The notes under the pieces: generated by a model
Seen by the model: only the letters and a program-made list of their open reading frames with translations
Database searches by the model: none
What the model was told of the DNA's origin: nothing
In this document: positions 43,974 to 52,551 of the stretch, in pieces
How positions within the stretch are numbered: the first letter of the stretch is position 1
Layout of the letters: each line of letters starts with the position of its first letter
NCBI RefSeq assembly: GCF_022267555.1
Contig: NZ_CP073586.1
Coordinates: forward strand, 1,364,001 to 1,428,000
Direction: 5' to 3'
Source: Proteiniphilum propionicum
Lineage (GTDB): Bacteria; Bacteroidota; Bacteroidia; Bacteroidales; Dysgonomonadaceae
DNA length: 64,000 bases
Position numbers and translations under genes: made by a program

Positions 43974-45485
43974 TTATGGAGTTTGATCCCCTTGGAAAGG
44001 ATGTGATGGATGTGACTTTTTTTTACCAATCGCATTGAGATCAAACATCAATGAAAACTCAATTATTTTTGGCATTTTATTACTGGAAAGTTTTTGATTG
44101 CACAACATCGAAATTTTATTTTTCAACTCCTCTTGATCGCAGCCTTCATTTACAACAACCTTTGCTTTTATTGCTTCCCCCAGTAATTCATCCTCAATAG
44201 CCGTTACCGTGCAGTCAATAACTTCAGGAATTGTTGTGATTACCTCTTCAATCTCTTTGGGGCTGATGCGATACCCCCCTATTTTCAGGATTCCTTTCTT
44301 GCGGTCAGTCAGAAATAAAAACCCATCTTCGTCAAAATAACCCAAATCACCTGTGTATAGCCATCCATTTTTCAACGTTTCGCTTGTGCCAACCGGATCG
44401 TTAAAATAACCTTTCATGATGTTCTCTCCTTTCACAATTATTTCGCCAACTTCTCCAACCTTAGTTGATTGACCATCTTCGTTCACGATATCCAAGGTAA
44501 CCCCGGGTATGGGATTGCCGACGGATCCGATTTTTAATTTTAGCAATGCTGGGGGTAGGTAGGTCAATCTTGCTGTTGCTTCCGTTTGCCCGTACATCAC
44601 ATAAAAGTCAATGGCAGGGAAAGCATTGACAAACTCTTCAATAAAAGCTTCATGAAGTTTTCCCCCTGCTTGAGTAACATACCGCAAATGAGCGAATCTT
44701 GTGTTTTTAAAAGTGAGTGATTTTCTCAATAACAGTTGAAAATGACTCGGAACGCCGGCAAAACCGGTTAATCGATACTTTACAAGGTTATCTATTACAG
44801 ATCCCAGTAATGCAAAATTATTATGCAACAGAATGGCTGCACCCACTTTAAGATGGGTATGTAGAATGGATAAACCATAACAATAGTAGAGTGGAAGAAC
44901 CAACAAGATGGAATCATCCGACCTCAGTTTTAAATAGGAGAGAATTGATTCCGTGTTGGCCCGAAGGTTCCTATGAGTCAGCATTACCCCTTTGGGAGCT
45001 CCCGTAGATCCGGAAGTGAACAAGATATCAGCTAATCTGTTTTCATTAAACAAACTATTTTGCGAAAGTTCCGTTCTGCTGTTTCCATTGCGCTCCTTCT
45101 GGGATTGTATGATCTCATCCAGCTTCGATTCATTGAATAATTCACTTCTGAATGTATGATTTTTCATTGATTGATCAGACGCAAACGAATATTTGCACTG
45201 GGTTAGACTTTCGATGTAACTCAGGTTTTCCTGCTCTATCGATGGATTCAATGGCACGCAAACATTTCCCGATTTGATGATAGCCAGGTAGCAGGTGATG
45301 AAAAATAGTGAGTTCTGACTGATTAAAATAATCTTGTTATCCTCGCCTAATCGATCAGAAAGATAGTCTGCCAGAGTCAAACTTCTCCAATAAAGCTCTT
45401 TGAAGGAAATTTTTTCTCCTTCATTCAAAATGAATTTTTTATCCATTTCTTTACCCTCACTGAACAGATAATCGAAAAGATTCAT
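43974..45485 (-). CDS. AMP-forming acyl/aminoacyl ligase
   Basis: 503-aa ANL-superfamily adenylating enzyme. P-loop motif ILFTSGSTGAPKGVMLTH, YGQTEATARLTYLP (A5), GWLYTGDLGYFDEDGFLFLTDRKK (A7/A8) and NAIGKKKSHPSH with the C-terminal catalytic Lys. It would activate a carboxylic or amino acid as the AMP ester and load it onto the carrier protein encoded at 48.5-48.8 kb. Between NadE-like and LbH genes on the same strand, with short gaps. Substrate cannot be read from the sequence. Confidence 0.9.
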   Translation of the reverse strand: MNLFDYLFSEGKEMDKKFILNEGEKISFKELYWRSLTLADYLSDRLGEDNKIILISQNSLFFITCYLAIIKSGNVCVPLNPSIEQENLSYIESLTQCKYSFASDQSMKNHTFRSELFNESKLDEIIQSQKERNGNSRTELSQNSLFNENRLADILFTSGSTGAPKGVMLTHRNLRANTESILSYLKLRSDDSILLVLPLYYCYGLSILHTHLKVGAAILLHNNFALLGSVIDNLVKYRLTGFAGVPSHFQLLLRKSLTFKNTRFAHLRYVTQAGGKLHEAFIEEFVNAFPAIDFYVMYGQTEATARLTYLPPALLKLKIGSVGNPIPGVTLDIVNEDGQSTKVGEVGEIIVKGENIMKGYFNDPVGTSETLKNGWLYTGDLGYFDEDGFLFLTDRKKGILKIGGYRISPKEIEEVITTIPEVIDCTVTAIEDELLGEAIKAKVVVNEGCDQEELKNKISMLCNQKLSSNKMPKIIEFSLMFDLNAIGKKKSHPSHPFQGDQTP

Positions 45486-45509
45486 TGCAATGAAAAATTG
45501 ATTATGAAT

Positions 45510-46493
45510 TCAAAAGTATATTGTCTTGGATCTTAAATATTCGGTTGTCTTTCTTTTTCTCTGCAAGTTTGCAATAATACTGCCTGCCTCTTCCTCAGTT
45601 TTGCCTACCGAATCTGCAATTTCCTTTACAGTGTAATGATTCTCCGTACCATACATAATTAAATCCAAAGTCTCGTAGGGCATTTGAAAAAAAAATTCTT
45701 CCTGCGTTTGTTCCGCGCTGTATGTGTCGGTAGTGGGAGTTCTGTCAATTACTTCCTTTGGTATACCCAGGTATTTAGCCAGTTGATACACTTGCGTTTT
45801 GTAAAGATGGGTAATTGGCATCACATCTGCACCTCCATCTCCATATTTGACAAAAAAACCTTGCTCAAATTCTTGTTTGTTGTGTGTGCCAATCACGGCA
45901 TAGTAAAGGCTCTCTGCGTAATAATAAAGCATAGACATCCTTGCACGCTGCTTAAAATTAGACGATGCAACAATTTGCAAGTAATCTTTCCTGGAGAGAA
46001 TTTTCCTCTTTACTTCACCATTTGGGGTGACTATTGTTACAGAAAAGAGAGGGGGAATATTCCTTTCAGCAGATTGGTTGATGACGATTTTCGACTTGTC
46101 AGCCAGTGGATTGAACTCTGGAATAGCGTTTGAAATAGCTCTATTGCGACGTGCATAGCAGTTAAACCCCTTTAGGGCATCAGTTATGTTTTCAACAACC
46201 GCCTCTACTCCAAATTGTATTGCCAGTCGCCTGGCCATCTGTTCGCTTTCAGAGCTTGACTCTGATTCCGGCAATATTAGCCCTAGCACATTTTCAGGAC
46301 CAAATGCCCTTACAGATAAAGCCAGTGTTGTTGATGAATCAATGCCTCCGCTAATTCCCACAACTGCACCCTTGCGATTAAATCGGTGAACCACAGTGTC
46401 ATGCAGTTTCTTTACTATAGCATTGCACGCACTCTCAATGTCTTCAATATATAAAAGATCATGAGACAATTTTTTTTTCAGCTTTTTTCCCAT
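45510..46493 (-). CDS. NadE-family ATP-dependent amide synthase
   Basis: 327 aa. The ATP-pyrophosphatase loop AVVGISGGIDSSTTLAL (about 43-59), plus GTHNKQEFEQGFFVKYGDGGADVMPI and YKTQVYQLAKYLGIPKEVIDRTPT, are those of ammonia-dependent NAD synthetase. There is no glutaminase domain. Located in a biosynthetic operon rather than beside NAD genes, so it may make an amide bond on another adenylated carboxylate; housekeeping NAD synthesis is the alternative. The C-terminal DUF-like HTH region (YTVKEIADSVGKTEEEAGSIIANLQ) is an unusual extension. Confidence 0.83.
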   Translation of the reverse strand: MGKKLKKKLSHDLLYIEDIESACNAIVKKLHDTVVHRFNRKGAVVGISGGIDSSTTLALSVRAFGPENVLGLILPESESSSESEQMARRLAIQFGVEAVVENITDALKGFNCYARRNRAISNAIPEFNPLADKSKIVINQSAERNIPPLFSVTIVTPNGEVKRKILSRKDYLQIVASSNFKQRARMSMLYYYAESLYYAVIGTHNKQEFEQGFFVKYGDGGADVMPITHLYKTQVYQLAKYLGIPKEVIDRTPTTDTYSAEQTQEEFFFQMPYETLDLIMYGTENHYTVKEIADSVGKTEEEAGSIIANLQRKRKTTEYLRSKTIYF

Positions 46494-46516
46494 TCATCTC
46501 ATTATTTATATTGATG

Positions 46517-48496
46517 TTATCTGGAATAAACAACCCTGTCCAACTTTACAAGCTCCGATTCTATTAATGTTGGAACTGATTTTTCAACAAAACAGGAATT
46601 CAAAATCTGAGTCGACAAAATAGCAGTGAATGCCATACCATCAATTTCAGTTATGTGATGCATCAATTCCATCTTATCAAGAAGTAACTTCACCCTTCCA
46701 TAGTCGAAAATGCCGATAGATTGTATCTTTTCTTTAGAAAGAAGTTCCTGTAGGTAGTCTGGCAGGTATTCTGAACGGAAAGAAGATGCAACGGGTGCTC
46801 TGTAAGGTTGCTTTTGTCTGGCAATAATTTTTTCAGGCACCCTGTTTCTCATCATCTTTTTCAAAAGATATTTCTCTTGCAACCCTTTCAGTTTGTAAGA
46901 GGGTCTCAACTTCATACAAAATTCAATTACACGGTGATCCATGAAAGGATATCGCCCATCAACAGAGTGAGCCATGGCCATGCGTTCACCTTGTGAAGAC
47001 AATAGATACCCTGAAGTGAAAATGGTTGCTTCAAGCCATTGGGCACGTGACAAAAGATCGACTCCTTTCAGTTTTGACTTCAATTTATCTGAGAGCTCAT
47101 CTACAGGGTGATAATCATTAGTCTCAGCTTTTATATCGGATGAAAAAAAACTCCTGATACGTGATGTATTGTTCCACCGCAACAAATGTGAGTAGATGGG
47201 GGAAGATGTTTCACTTAATTTGTATCCGAAAAACATCTTCAGCGCCATCTCGTTTGTATCTCCCATCTGCGACATATAGGGATAGAGACTTTTAAGCAAC
47301 AAGTATCTGTACTTCGATGTGGGTTCTTTCGACCAAAACTCTCTTATCACCGCCTCCTTGTAAATATTGTAACCCCCCAATATTTCATCAGACCCTTCCC
47401 CGGTAAATACTATTTCGATATTACTATTTTTCACTAGTTTAGAGAGTAAAAATATGGGTACGGGAGCGCTGCGTAACAGTGTGGTTTCAGCATGCCATAC
47501 CACCTCTTTAAAATTAGCAGCAATATCTTCATCGTTGCAGGCCAGTCTGTGGCGATTCGTTCTAAAGAATTCGGCTGCTATATCTTGATATGCTGACTCA
47601 TCGAATTTTGGGTTGCTAAAGCCAATGGAGAAGGTATTGAGGTCCAGATCAGGGTGAATCTTTTTTATGTAGGAAATAATCACTGAAGAATCTAATCCTC
47701 CGCTTAGATAGGCACCATATGGTTGGGCAGGCTCTGTTCTGATGGATACAGCATCGCACATCAGCTCATCAAATTGATCCATAGACTCTGCCAGGCTAAG
47801 TCCGGAGTATTCTTCCGGCAAATAAACGGGATATTCCCAATAAGATTCAATTTTCAATCCTTCACGATTTATTGTGAGGTAGTGCCCGGGAGAAAGTTCA
47901 GAAACTCCTTCAAAAATTGTATCAGGAGTTATGGTTGTCCAGAATGTTGCAATCTGTGAGAGAGACCTGCCTGAAATCTTTCGAGTAACCTGTGGATATT
48001 CAAATAGAGCTTTTATTTCAGATGCGAAAACCAATCCGCCGGGTATCAAGCTGTAGTATATCGGGCATATACCCACTCTGTCGCGGGCAAGAGTCAGCTC
48101 TTCTTTCGCTACATTCAAGATGGAAAAGGCAAATTGACCGTTGATCATATTCAGGCATTTTATCCCAAAATGTTCATACAAACGAAGAACTAGTTCAGCA
48201 TCTCCATCTGATTTGACATGACACCTCCTCTTGACCAGTATTGATTTTAATTCTGAACGATTAAACACCGATCCACTCCATACAATCCATAACGATTCCT
48301 CTTCATTTGAAAATGGCGATTCCTGTCCCTGCATAACATTTGAAGTGTTCTGCCCTTCACCCAATCCAACACAACCTGATACATATACGCCTATATGCCC
48401 TGATCCCCTGTGCTTTATCCGTGTAAGCATACGTCTTAAAACAGCCAAAGAATCAACAGTCCCACTTTTAGAAAAAAATCCAACCAATCCAGACAT
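46517..48496 (-). CDS. Asparagine-synthetase (AsnB)-like amidotransferase with Cys-to-Ser change
   Basis: About 659 aa from ATG 48496 (MSGLVGFFSKSG); an in-frame ATG three codons upstream exists, but homologues begin MCG. The N-terminal class II glutaminase fold is recognisable (ARDRVGICPIYYSL), but the nucleophile Cys2 is Ser and the usual HRGPD motif reads HRGSGH, so glutamine hydrolysis is probably lost or altered. The synthetase domain is intact: YGAYLSGGLDSSVIISYI, FTGEGSDEILGGYNIYK and GERMAMAHSVDGRYPFMDH. It may use free ammonia or another amine. Co-directional with the ACP and NadE-like genes. Confidence 0.87.
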   Translation of the reverse strand: MSGLVGFFSKSGTVDSLAVLRRMLTRIKHRGSGHIGVYVSGCVGLGEGQNTSNVMQGQESPFSNEEESLWIVWSGSVFNRSELKSILVKRRCHVKSDGDAELVLRLYEHFGIKCLNMINGQFAFSILNVAKEELTLARDRVGICPIYYSLIPGGLVFASEIKALFEYPQVTRKISGRSLSQIATFWTTITPDTIFEGVSELSPGHYLTINREGLKIESYWEYPVYLPEEYSGLSLAESMDQFDELMCDAVSIRTEPAQPYGAYLSGGLDSSVIISYIKKIHPDLDLNTFSIGFSNPKFDESAYQDIAAEFFRTNRHRLACNDEDIAANFKEVVWHAETTLLRSAPVPIFLLSKLVKNSNIEIVFTGEGSDEILGGYNIYKEAVIREFWSKEPTSKYRYLLLKSLYPYMSQMGDTNEMALKMFFGYKLSETSSPIYSHLLRWNNTSRIRSFFSSDIKAETNDYHPVDELSDKLKSKLKGVDLLSRAQWLEATIFTSGYLLSSQGERMAMAHSVDGRYPFMDHRVIEFCMKLRPSYKLKGLQEKYLLKKMMRNRVPEKIIARQKQPYRAPVASSFRSEYLPDYLQELLSKEKIQSIGIFDYGRVKLLLDKMELMHHITEIDGMAFTAILSTQILNSCFVEKSVPTLIESELVKLDRVVYSR

Positions 48497-48541
48497 TTTT
48501 CTCAATGTTAGTGAAATACCTTAACCTATACACATTGATTT

Positions 48542-48802
48542 TTATTCTTTTTGCTCCAATTTCTTGAGGACAAATGCCGATATATTGTTGATGGATTTGA
48601 AATTGTCATCCACCAGATCACTATCTTCAACCTCAATATGAAATTCATCTTTCAAAAAGTCAATTAAAAAAAGAAAACCCATAGAATCCAGTAAACCGTT
48701 CTCAAATATTAATGTATCCTCTTGAACAGTATTGCTTTGATAAAATGATTCTCTTGCTATATACTGCTTCACTGTGGTAGTAATGTCAGTTTTGTTAAAC
48801 AT
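48542..48802 (-). CDS. Acyl carrier protein
   Basis: 86-aa carrier with the phosphopantetheine Ser in NGLLDSMGFLFLIDFL (residue about 40) and the acidic helical composition of ACPs. First gene of the minus-strand operon, 37 bp before the AsnB-like gene. It would carry the acyl or aminoacyl group made by the AMP-ligase for transfer by the LbH enzyme. It lacks fatty-acid-synthesis neighbours, so it is a dedicated carrier. Confidence 0.9.
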   Translation of the reverse strand: MFNKTDITTTVKQYIARESFYQSNTVQEDTLIFENGLLDSMGFLFLIDFLKDEFHIEVEDSDLVDDNFKSINNISAFVLKKLEQKE

Positions 48803-48910
48803 CTTAATTAATATTTTGTGATTTTAATAATAAAACAGCAAATAAGCGATTAAGTTTAATATTTTAAAAGTTTAACACAATTGCTGAAGTTTAACAATGG
48901 TCTTCTGAGA

Positions 48911-49770
48911 CTACAAATTAACGTTAAATATGCTGAAATTCCTAATTTGCGGAACATCTATTTGCTGCTCAATGGTAAGCCGTGCACGGCTTACCTCTAC
49001 AGGTTCAAAGGCCTGAATACGCTTATACCCCACCGATTCACCTTCGCAAAGCGTTTTCCAACCACGTCTTGTCAGGCCTTCCACTTTGTATTTACGAATG
49101 CGTTCACCTTTGGCTATATTTTCTTGAACAATTATCTGATTAGCGAATTGGCATTTATCTAAACTGAGGTTAATTATTTTGCCAGTTCCGGCAGTTGATT
49201 TCAACGGATGTGCGGTTAATTCCTCCACACGAGCACCAAATTCTTCCAAACGCTTCACGTCGCCTTCGGCTTTGAAGTTATGAATTCCGAAAAGTGAATT
49301 CCAGCGGATACCGATGTAGATTCCGGGTTGGATGTCGTATTTACGACACGATTTCACAAAATCGCTCACGATATCGCCTTTGCCATCGCTCCATTTCAGG
49401 GCTTTCATGCTGTACGGATTTACATCGCTTTGATAAATGGCGAATCCTGTTTCGTGCGTGGCGGTAATCACAGCGAATTTGGCACCCATTGCTTTTGCAG
49501 CGCGAATCCATTGATCGGTATCTAATTCCTCCGGGTTGAATATGTTGTAATCTTCAACCGGCGCGATACGGTTGCGGTCTGATTGTATTTTTTACCGTCG
49601 AAAACGTGCAGGTCGTAATGAAAAATCACGCCCAATCCGGCTTCGTGCCATTTGAGTTGGTGTGGTGCAGGCACAGGAAAACTTTTTGAGTTTTTAGTCA
49701 GAGGTTGGGCAATGCCGTTTTGCAGTGTAAGGAAAGTGATAATTAGTAATGTGAATGATATTGTTGTCAT
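48911..49770 (-). pseudogene. Alpha-L-fucosidase (GH29) pseudogene
   Basis: The start at 49770 (MTTISFTLLIITFLTLQNG) gives a signal peptide, then HQLKWHEAGLGVIFHYDLHVFDG. A frameshift near 49,590 moves the rest to another frame (AKAMGAKFAVITATHETGFAIYQSD...GIYIGIRWNSLFGIHNFKAEG). The sequence then jumps to a C-terminal domain (DVKRLEEFGARVEELTAHPL...), missing roughly 200 residues including the catalytic-Asp region. It abuts the recF remnant, suggesting insertion there followed by decay. Confidence 0.8.
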
Positions 49771-49782
49771 TATTGGATTGAG

Positions 49783-49911
49783 GGTAATGAATTTGGCCAG
49801 ATTTTTATCTCCGATACCAACCGGGGGTCGTTCGATAAAATACTGGAACGGATCAACAACAGCCACCACATCTATTGGGTGAAAGACGGGGAGATAACAG
49901 AGTATGCTTAA
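49783..49911 (+). pseudogene. recF: 3' remnant of recF
   Basis: The last 43 codons of a RecF-like protein: GNEFGQIFISDTNRGSFDKI then LERINNSHHIYWVKDGEITEYA. The family's C-terminal Walker B-adjacent ISDT motif is visible. Everything upstream is replaced by the fucosidase pseudogene. The stop overlaps the DUF721 start, the normal recF-DUF721 arrangement in Bacteroidales, so this is the original chromosomal locus, truncated or displaced. Confidence 0.75.
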
Positions 49912-50197
49912 AAAAAACGCCCAACCCATAGCCAACATCCTTTCGGAATTCTTCGATGAAAATCCCGGATTGAAGACATCGGTGGCCGAACATCGCGCCG
50001 TCTCGGCGTGGCGGGAACTGTTGGGCGAAGGGGTTTCGCACTACACCAAAAACGTCTATTTCCGGCGAAACGTCCTGCACGTGCAGCTTACTTCATCGGT
50101 GTTGCGCGCCGAGCTGATCCTGAACAAACAGACCCTGATGGATAAACTAAACGAGCACGTCGGAATGGAAATTGTGAAGGATATTGTTTTTCGTTAA
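49904..50197 (+). CDS. DUF721 (DciA-like) protein
   Basis: 97 aa with the DUF721 pattern: VAEHRAVSAWRELLGEGVSHYTKNVYFRRNVLHVQLTSSVLRAELILNKQ. Related DciA proteins help load the replicative helicase and bind nucleic acid. The start overlaps the recF remnant stop by a few bases. The gene is intact although its usual upstream partner is truncated, so it may now lack its own promoter. Confidence 0.88.
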   Translation: MLKKNAQPIANILSEFFDENPGLKTSVAEHRAVSAWRELLGEGVSHYTKNVYFRRNVLHVQLTSSVLRAELILNKQTLMDKLNEHVGMEIVKDIVFR

Positions 50198-50213
50198 AAT
50201 TTTGCTATTTTTG
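50184..50213 (+). promoter_or_regulatory. Bacteroidetes-type promoter for the TPR regulator
   Basis: TTG at 50184-50186, a 19-bp spacer, then TATTTTTG at 50206-50213, a full match to TAnnTTTG. It overlaps the end of the DUF721 gene and lies about 30 bp before the next ATG. Confidence 0.7.
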
Positions 50214-50243
50214 CGGTAACCACATCCCTAAGCGGAAGCCGTT

Positions 50244-51902
50244 ATGTTAAAAAAAGCAGCCATATTGCTTGCCTTATTGTTGATCCTGGCTTTGTGCCGC
50301 CGTGATCACAACCGGTCAATATATGCCCGGCTACAACAATGGGATTCCTTACTGGAAGAACACCCCGAGGCCATACACGACAGTTTGCTTCAATTAAACC
50401 CTAAAGAACTCTCCCGCGCCAACCGGGCATATTACGGCTTGTTGAAAACTATTGCCGACGACAAAAGGTTTGTGCAGTTCACCTCCGATTCGCTGATAAA
50501 CGCCGTGCACCGCCATTACCACCATAACGGTAAGCGGAGCGAAAATCACATCCGTGCACTCACGTATTTATCCATTGTGCGACACCGGATGGGAGTTGCG
50601 GACAGCACTGTCTTTACTCCCTTGAAAGAGGCGGAACAGTTATATTTAAAACAAAAACGGTCCAATCCCAGCACCGGATATATGCTCTATTATCATCTGG
50701 GTGATTTATTATCGAACAACAATGATTTCAGCTCAGCCTACAACTATTTCAATAAAGCGTTGCAAACGGCAAAACAAGAAAGAGATTCAATTCACGTTTT
50801 TGACACATATCTGGCGTTGTTTTGGAATGAAATGGAGCAAGAAAATTACCAAGAAGGTAAAGTGTATTTAGATTCTGCGCAAATTTCTGCCGATGAATCG
50901 CCCGATGTTTTATATAAATTGCACAATGCTCAAGCTACTTATTTTGGTACTCAGAACATTAATGACAAAAAATTGGAATACACCAAAAAACGTTTTAATT
51001 TGATTCCTTATCTGAAAGAAACTCCTCAGTTGTTTCGCCTCTACTACTCTCTTTCCGATGCTTACACCGGTAACGGGCAAGCTGACAGTTCCATGTATTA
51101 TGCAAAACTTGCCATTGAACATATTACGGATTCTGCTTACAAACTTAACTATTTATTGTATGATAATGTTGCCGATATAGCTGAGAGGCAAAATAACCTG
51201 CGGCTGGCATTGGAGTACCGCCAAAAAGCGTTCGAGGCCTACGAGAAAAGCATCGATACCCGGCTCGATACCCAAATACAGGAATTGGAAAAGCGCTACA
51301 ACCTTGCCGAAGCAGAGAACAAAGCCCTGAAGGCGCAAAAACGGGGCAGGATATTTACAAGCGTCTCGTTATCGCTTCTTTTACTTTTGGCCGCGGTCAT
51401 ATTCGACTGGAACCGCCGTAGAAAAATAGCCCTGCTCGAAAAAAACAATGCCCGAAGCAAACTGCGATTGGCTCGGCAACAAGCGTCCGAAAACCGCCGC
51501 ATGATAAATATTGTGCTGCCTTACCTGAAGTTGCACAACAGTTTACAGCAAGAACTGCTTACTTTTTCAAACAAAATACGGGCAAAAGACAACGACACGG
51601 CCGATAAATACGAGCAAATATTAAAAGACAACCGTCAACTTTTCGATAAAACCACTCAGCAACTTTTTACTGACGAGTTGTTGGCAGAAACGCTGAAAAC
51701 CGCCAATGGGCTGGAACTATTAAATGAAACCGACCGCATACTGCTCTTTATGCTGGCCATTGGAGCCGGAAACGAGCACATTGTGGCGTTACTTAACACC
51801 ACTCCGGCCAACCTGAAATCGAAAAAATCGTACCTGAAAAAGAAAATACACGTCAATGCCTCCGCGTTTGACAACCCCGAATTTATGTTGTCGCTTTTCT
51901 GA
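50244..51902 (+). CDS. TPR-sensor membrane regulator
   Basis: 552 aa. An N-terminal hydrophobic leader (AAILLALLLILALCRRD, possible lipobox LALC) precedes about six TPR units (residues 60-345, e.g. YMLYYHLGDLLSNNNDFSSAYNYFNKAL). A membrane helix follows (FTSVSLSLLLLLAAVIF), then a coiled coil and a LuxR/HTH-like C-terminus (LNETDRILLFMLAIGAGNEHIVALLNTTPANLKSKKSYLKKK). This layout is a common Bacteroidetes membrane-bound transcription regulator type. It is directly upstream of the DUF3244/lipoprotein genes it may control; part of its 3' end is duplicated at 54.67 kb. Confidence 0.82.
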   Translation: MLKKAAILLALLLILALCRRDHNRSIYARLQQWDSLLEEHPEAIHDSLLQLNPKELSRANRAYYGLLKTIADDKRFVQFTSDSLINAVHRHYHHNGKRSENHIRALTYLSIVRHRMGVADSTVFTPLKEAEQLYLKQKRSNPSTGYMLYYHLGDLLSNNNDFSSAYNYFNKALQTAKQERDSIHVFDTYLALFWNEMEQENYQEGKVYLDSAQISADESPDVLYKLHNAQATYFGTQNINDKKLEYTKKRFNLIPYLKETPQLFRLYYSLSDAYTGNGQADSSMYYAKLAIEHITDSAYKLNYLLYDNVADIAERQNNLRLALEYRQKAFEAYEKSIDTRLDTQIQELEKRYNLAEAENKALKAQKRGRIFTSVSLSLLLLLAAVIFDWNRRRKIALLEKNNARSKLRLARQQASENRRMINIVLPYLKLHNSLQQELLTFSNKIRAKDNDTADKYEQILKDNRQLFDKTTQQLFTDELLAETLKTANGLELLNETDRILLFMLAIGAGNEHIVALLNTTPANLKSKKSYLKKKIHVNASAFDNPEFMLSLF

Positions 51903-52002
51903 CCCTGTCGTTTACCACAATAATTCCGGTAAGAATATTTTTCAAACACAACTGTATATCAACATAATACATTGTTTTCAGGGTAAGAATCGCACCGGAC
52001 TA

Positions 52003-52033
52003 TTGCTCCCCCTCCTTAATTGCCGTTACTTTG
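52003..52033 (+). promoter_or_regulatory. Probable promoter of DUF3244 gene, copy 1
   Basis: TTG (52003-52005), 20 bp, TTACTTTG (52026-52033; one mismatch to TAnnTTTG). The same promoter is present at 54806-54836 in copy 2. Confidence 0.5.
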
Positions 52034-52070
52034 TACCCGAAAATAAAACAACAAAAAACCACATCCATTA

Positions 52071-52448
52071 ATGAAAACTAAATTATTGACGGTTGCAGCC
52101 CTGCTATGCTGCATATTATGCGCACAATCGTTTACATCCGTTTCAAATATGGAAATAAACAAGGCAAAAGAAAAAATTAAGTTAGAAAAGCACGATTCTT
52201 CAACTCGCTCCGCCACAAGCACATTAGTTGAGGCTTATGCCGATGATTATATAGTATCCGTCTCGGTAGAGAACTACACGGGCGATATTTATGTACAGGT
52301 ATATGGTGCCGGCGGGGCCGCACAAACCGTTTTTTCGTGTTACAACAACAGAACGGATATGCTCGATATATCTTCGCTTCCCGCCGGAACTTATACTGTA
52401 AGCATTACGCTTAACAATACAACTTACACCGGAACTTTTGTGAAATAA
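52071..52448 (+). CDS. DUF3244 secreted protein, copy 1
   Basis: 125 aa. Signal peptide MKTKLLTVAALLCCILCAQSF, then a beta-sandwich-like domain (VSVSVENYTGDIYVQVYG ... SLPAGTYTVSITLNNTTYTGTFVK) typical of DUF3244. Function unknown. It follows the TPR regulator and precedes a large lipoprotein in both duplicate copies. Identical at protein level to 54874-55251. Confidence 0.85.
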   Translation: MKTKLLTVAALLCCILCAQSFTSVSNMEINKAKEKIKLEKHDSSTRSATSTLVEAYADDYIVSVSVENYTGDIYVQVYGAGGAAQTVFSCYNNRTDMLDISSLPAGTYTVSITLNNTTYTGTFVK

Positions 52449-52551
52449 GACACACCGGGCGGCGGTTACTTTTGCGGCAACCGCCGCCTTATCCCCGAAA
52501 CAAAACCCCCAAGGGACAAACAATCTTGCATAATTATAAATTCAACAAAAA

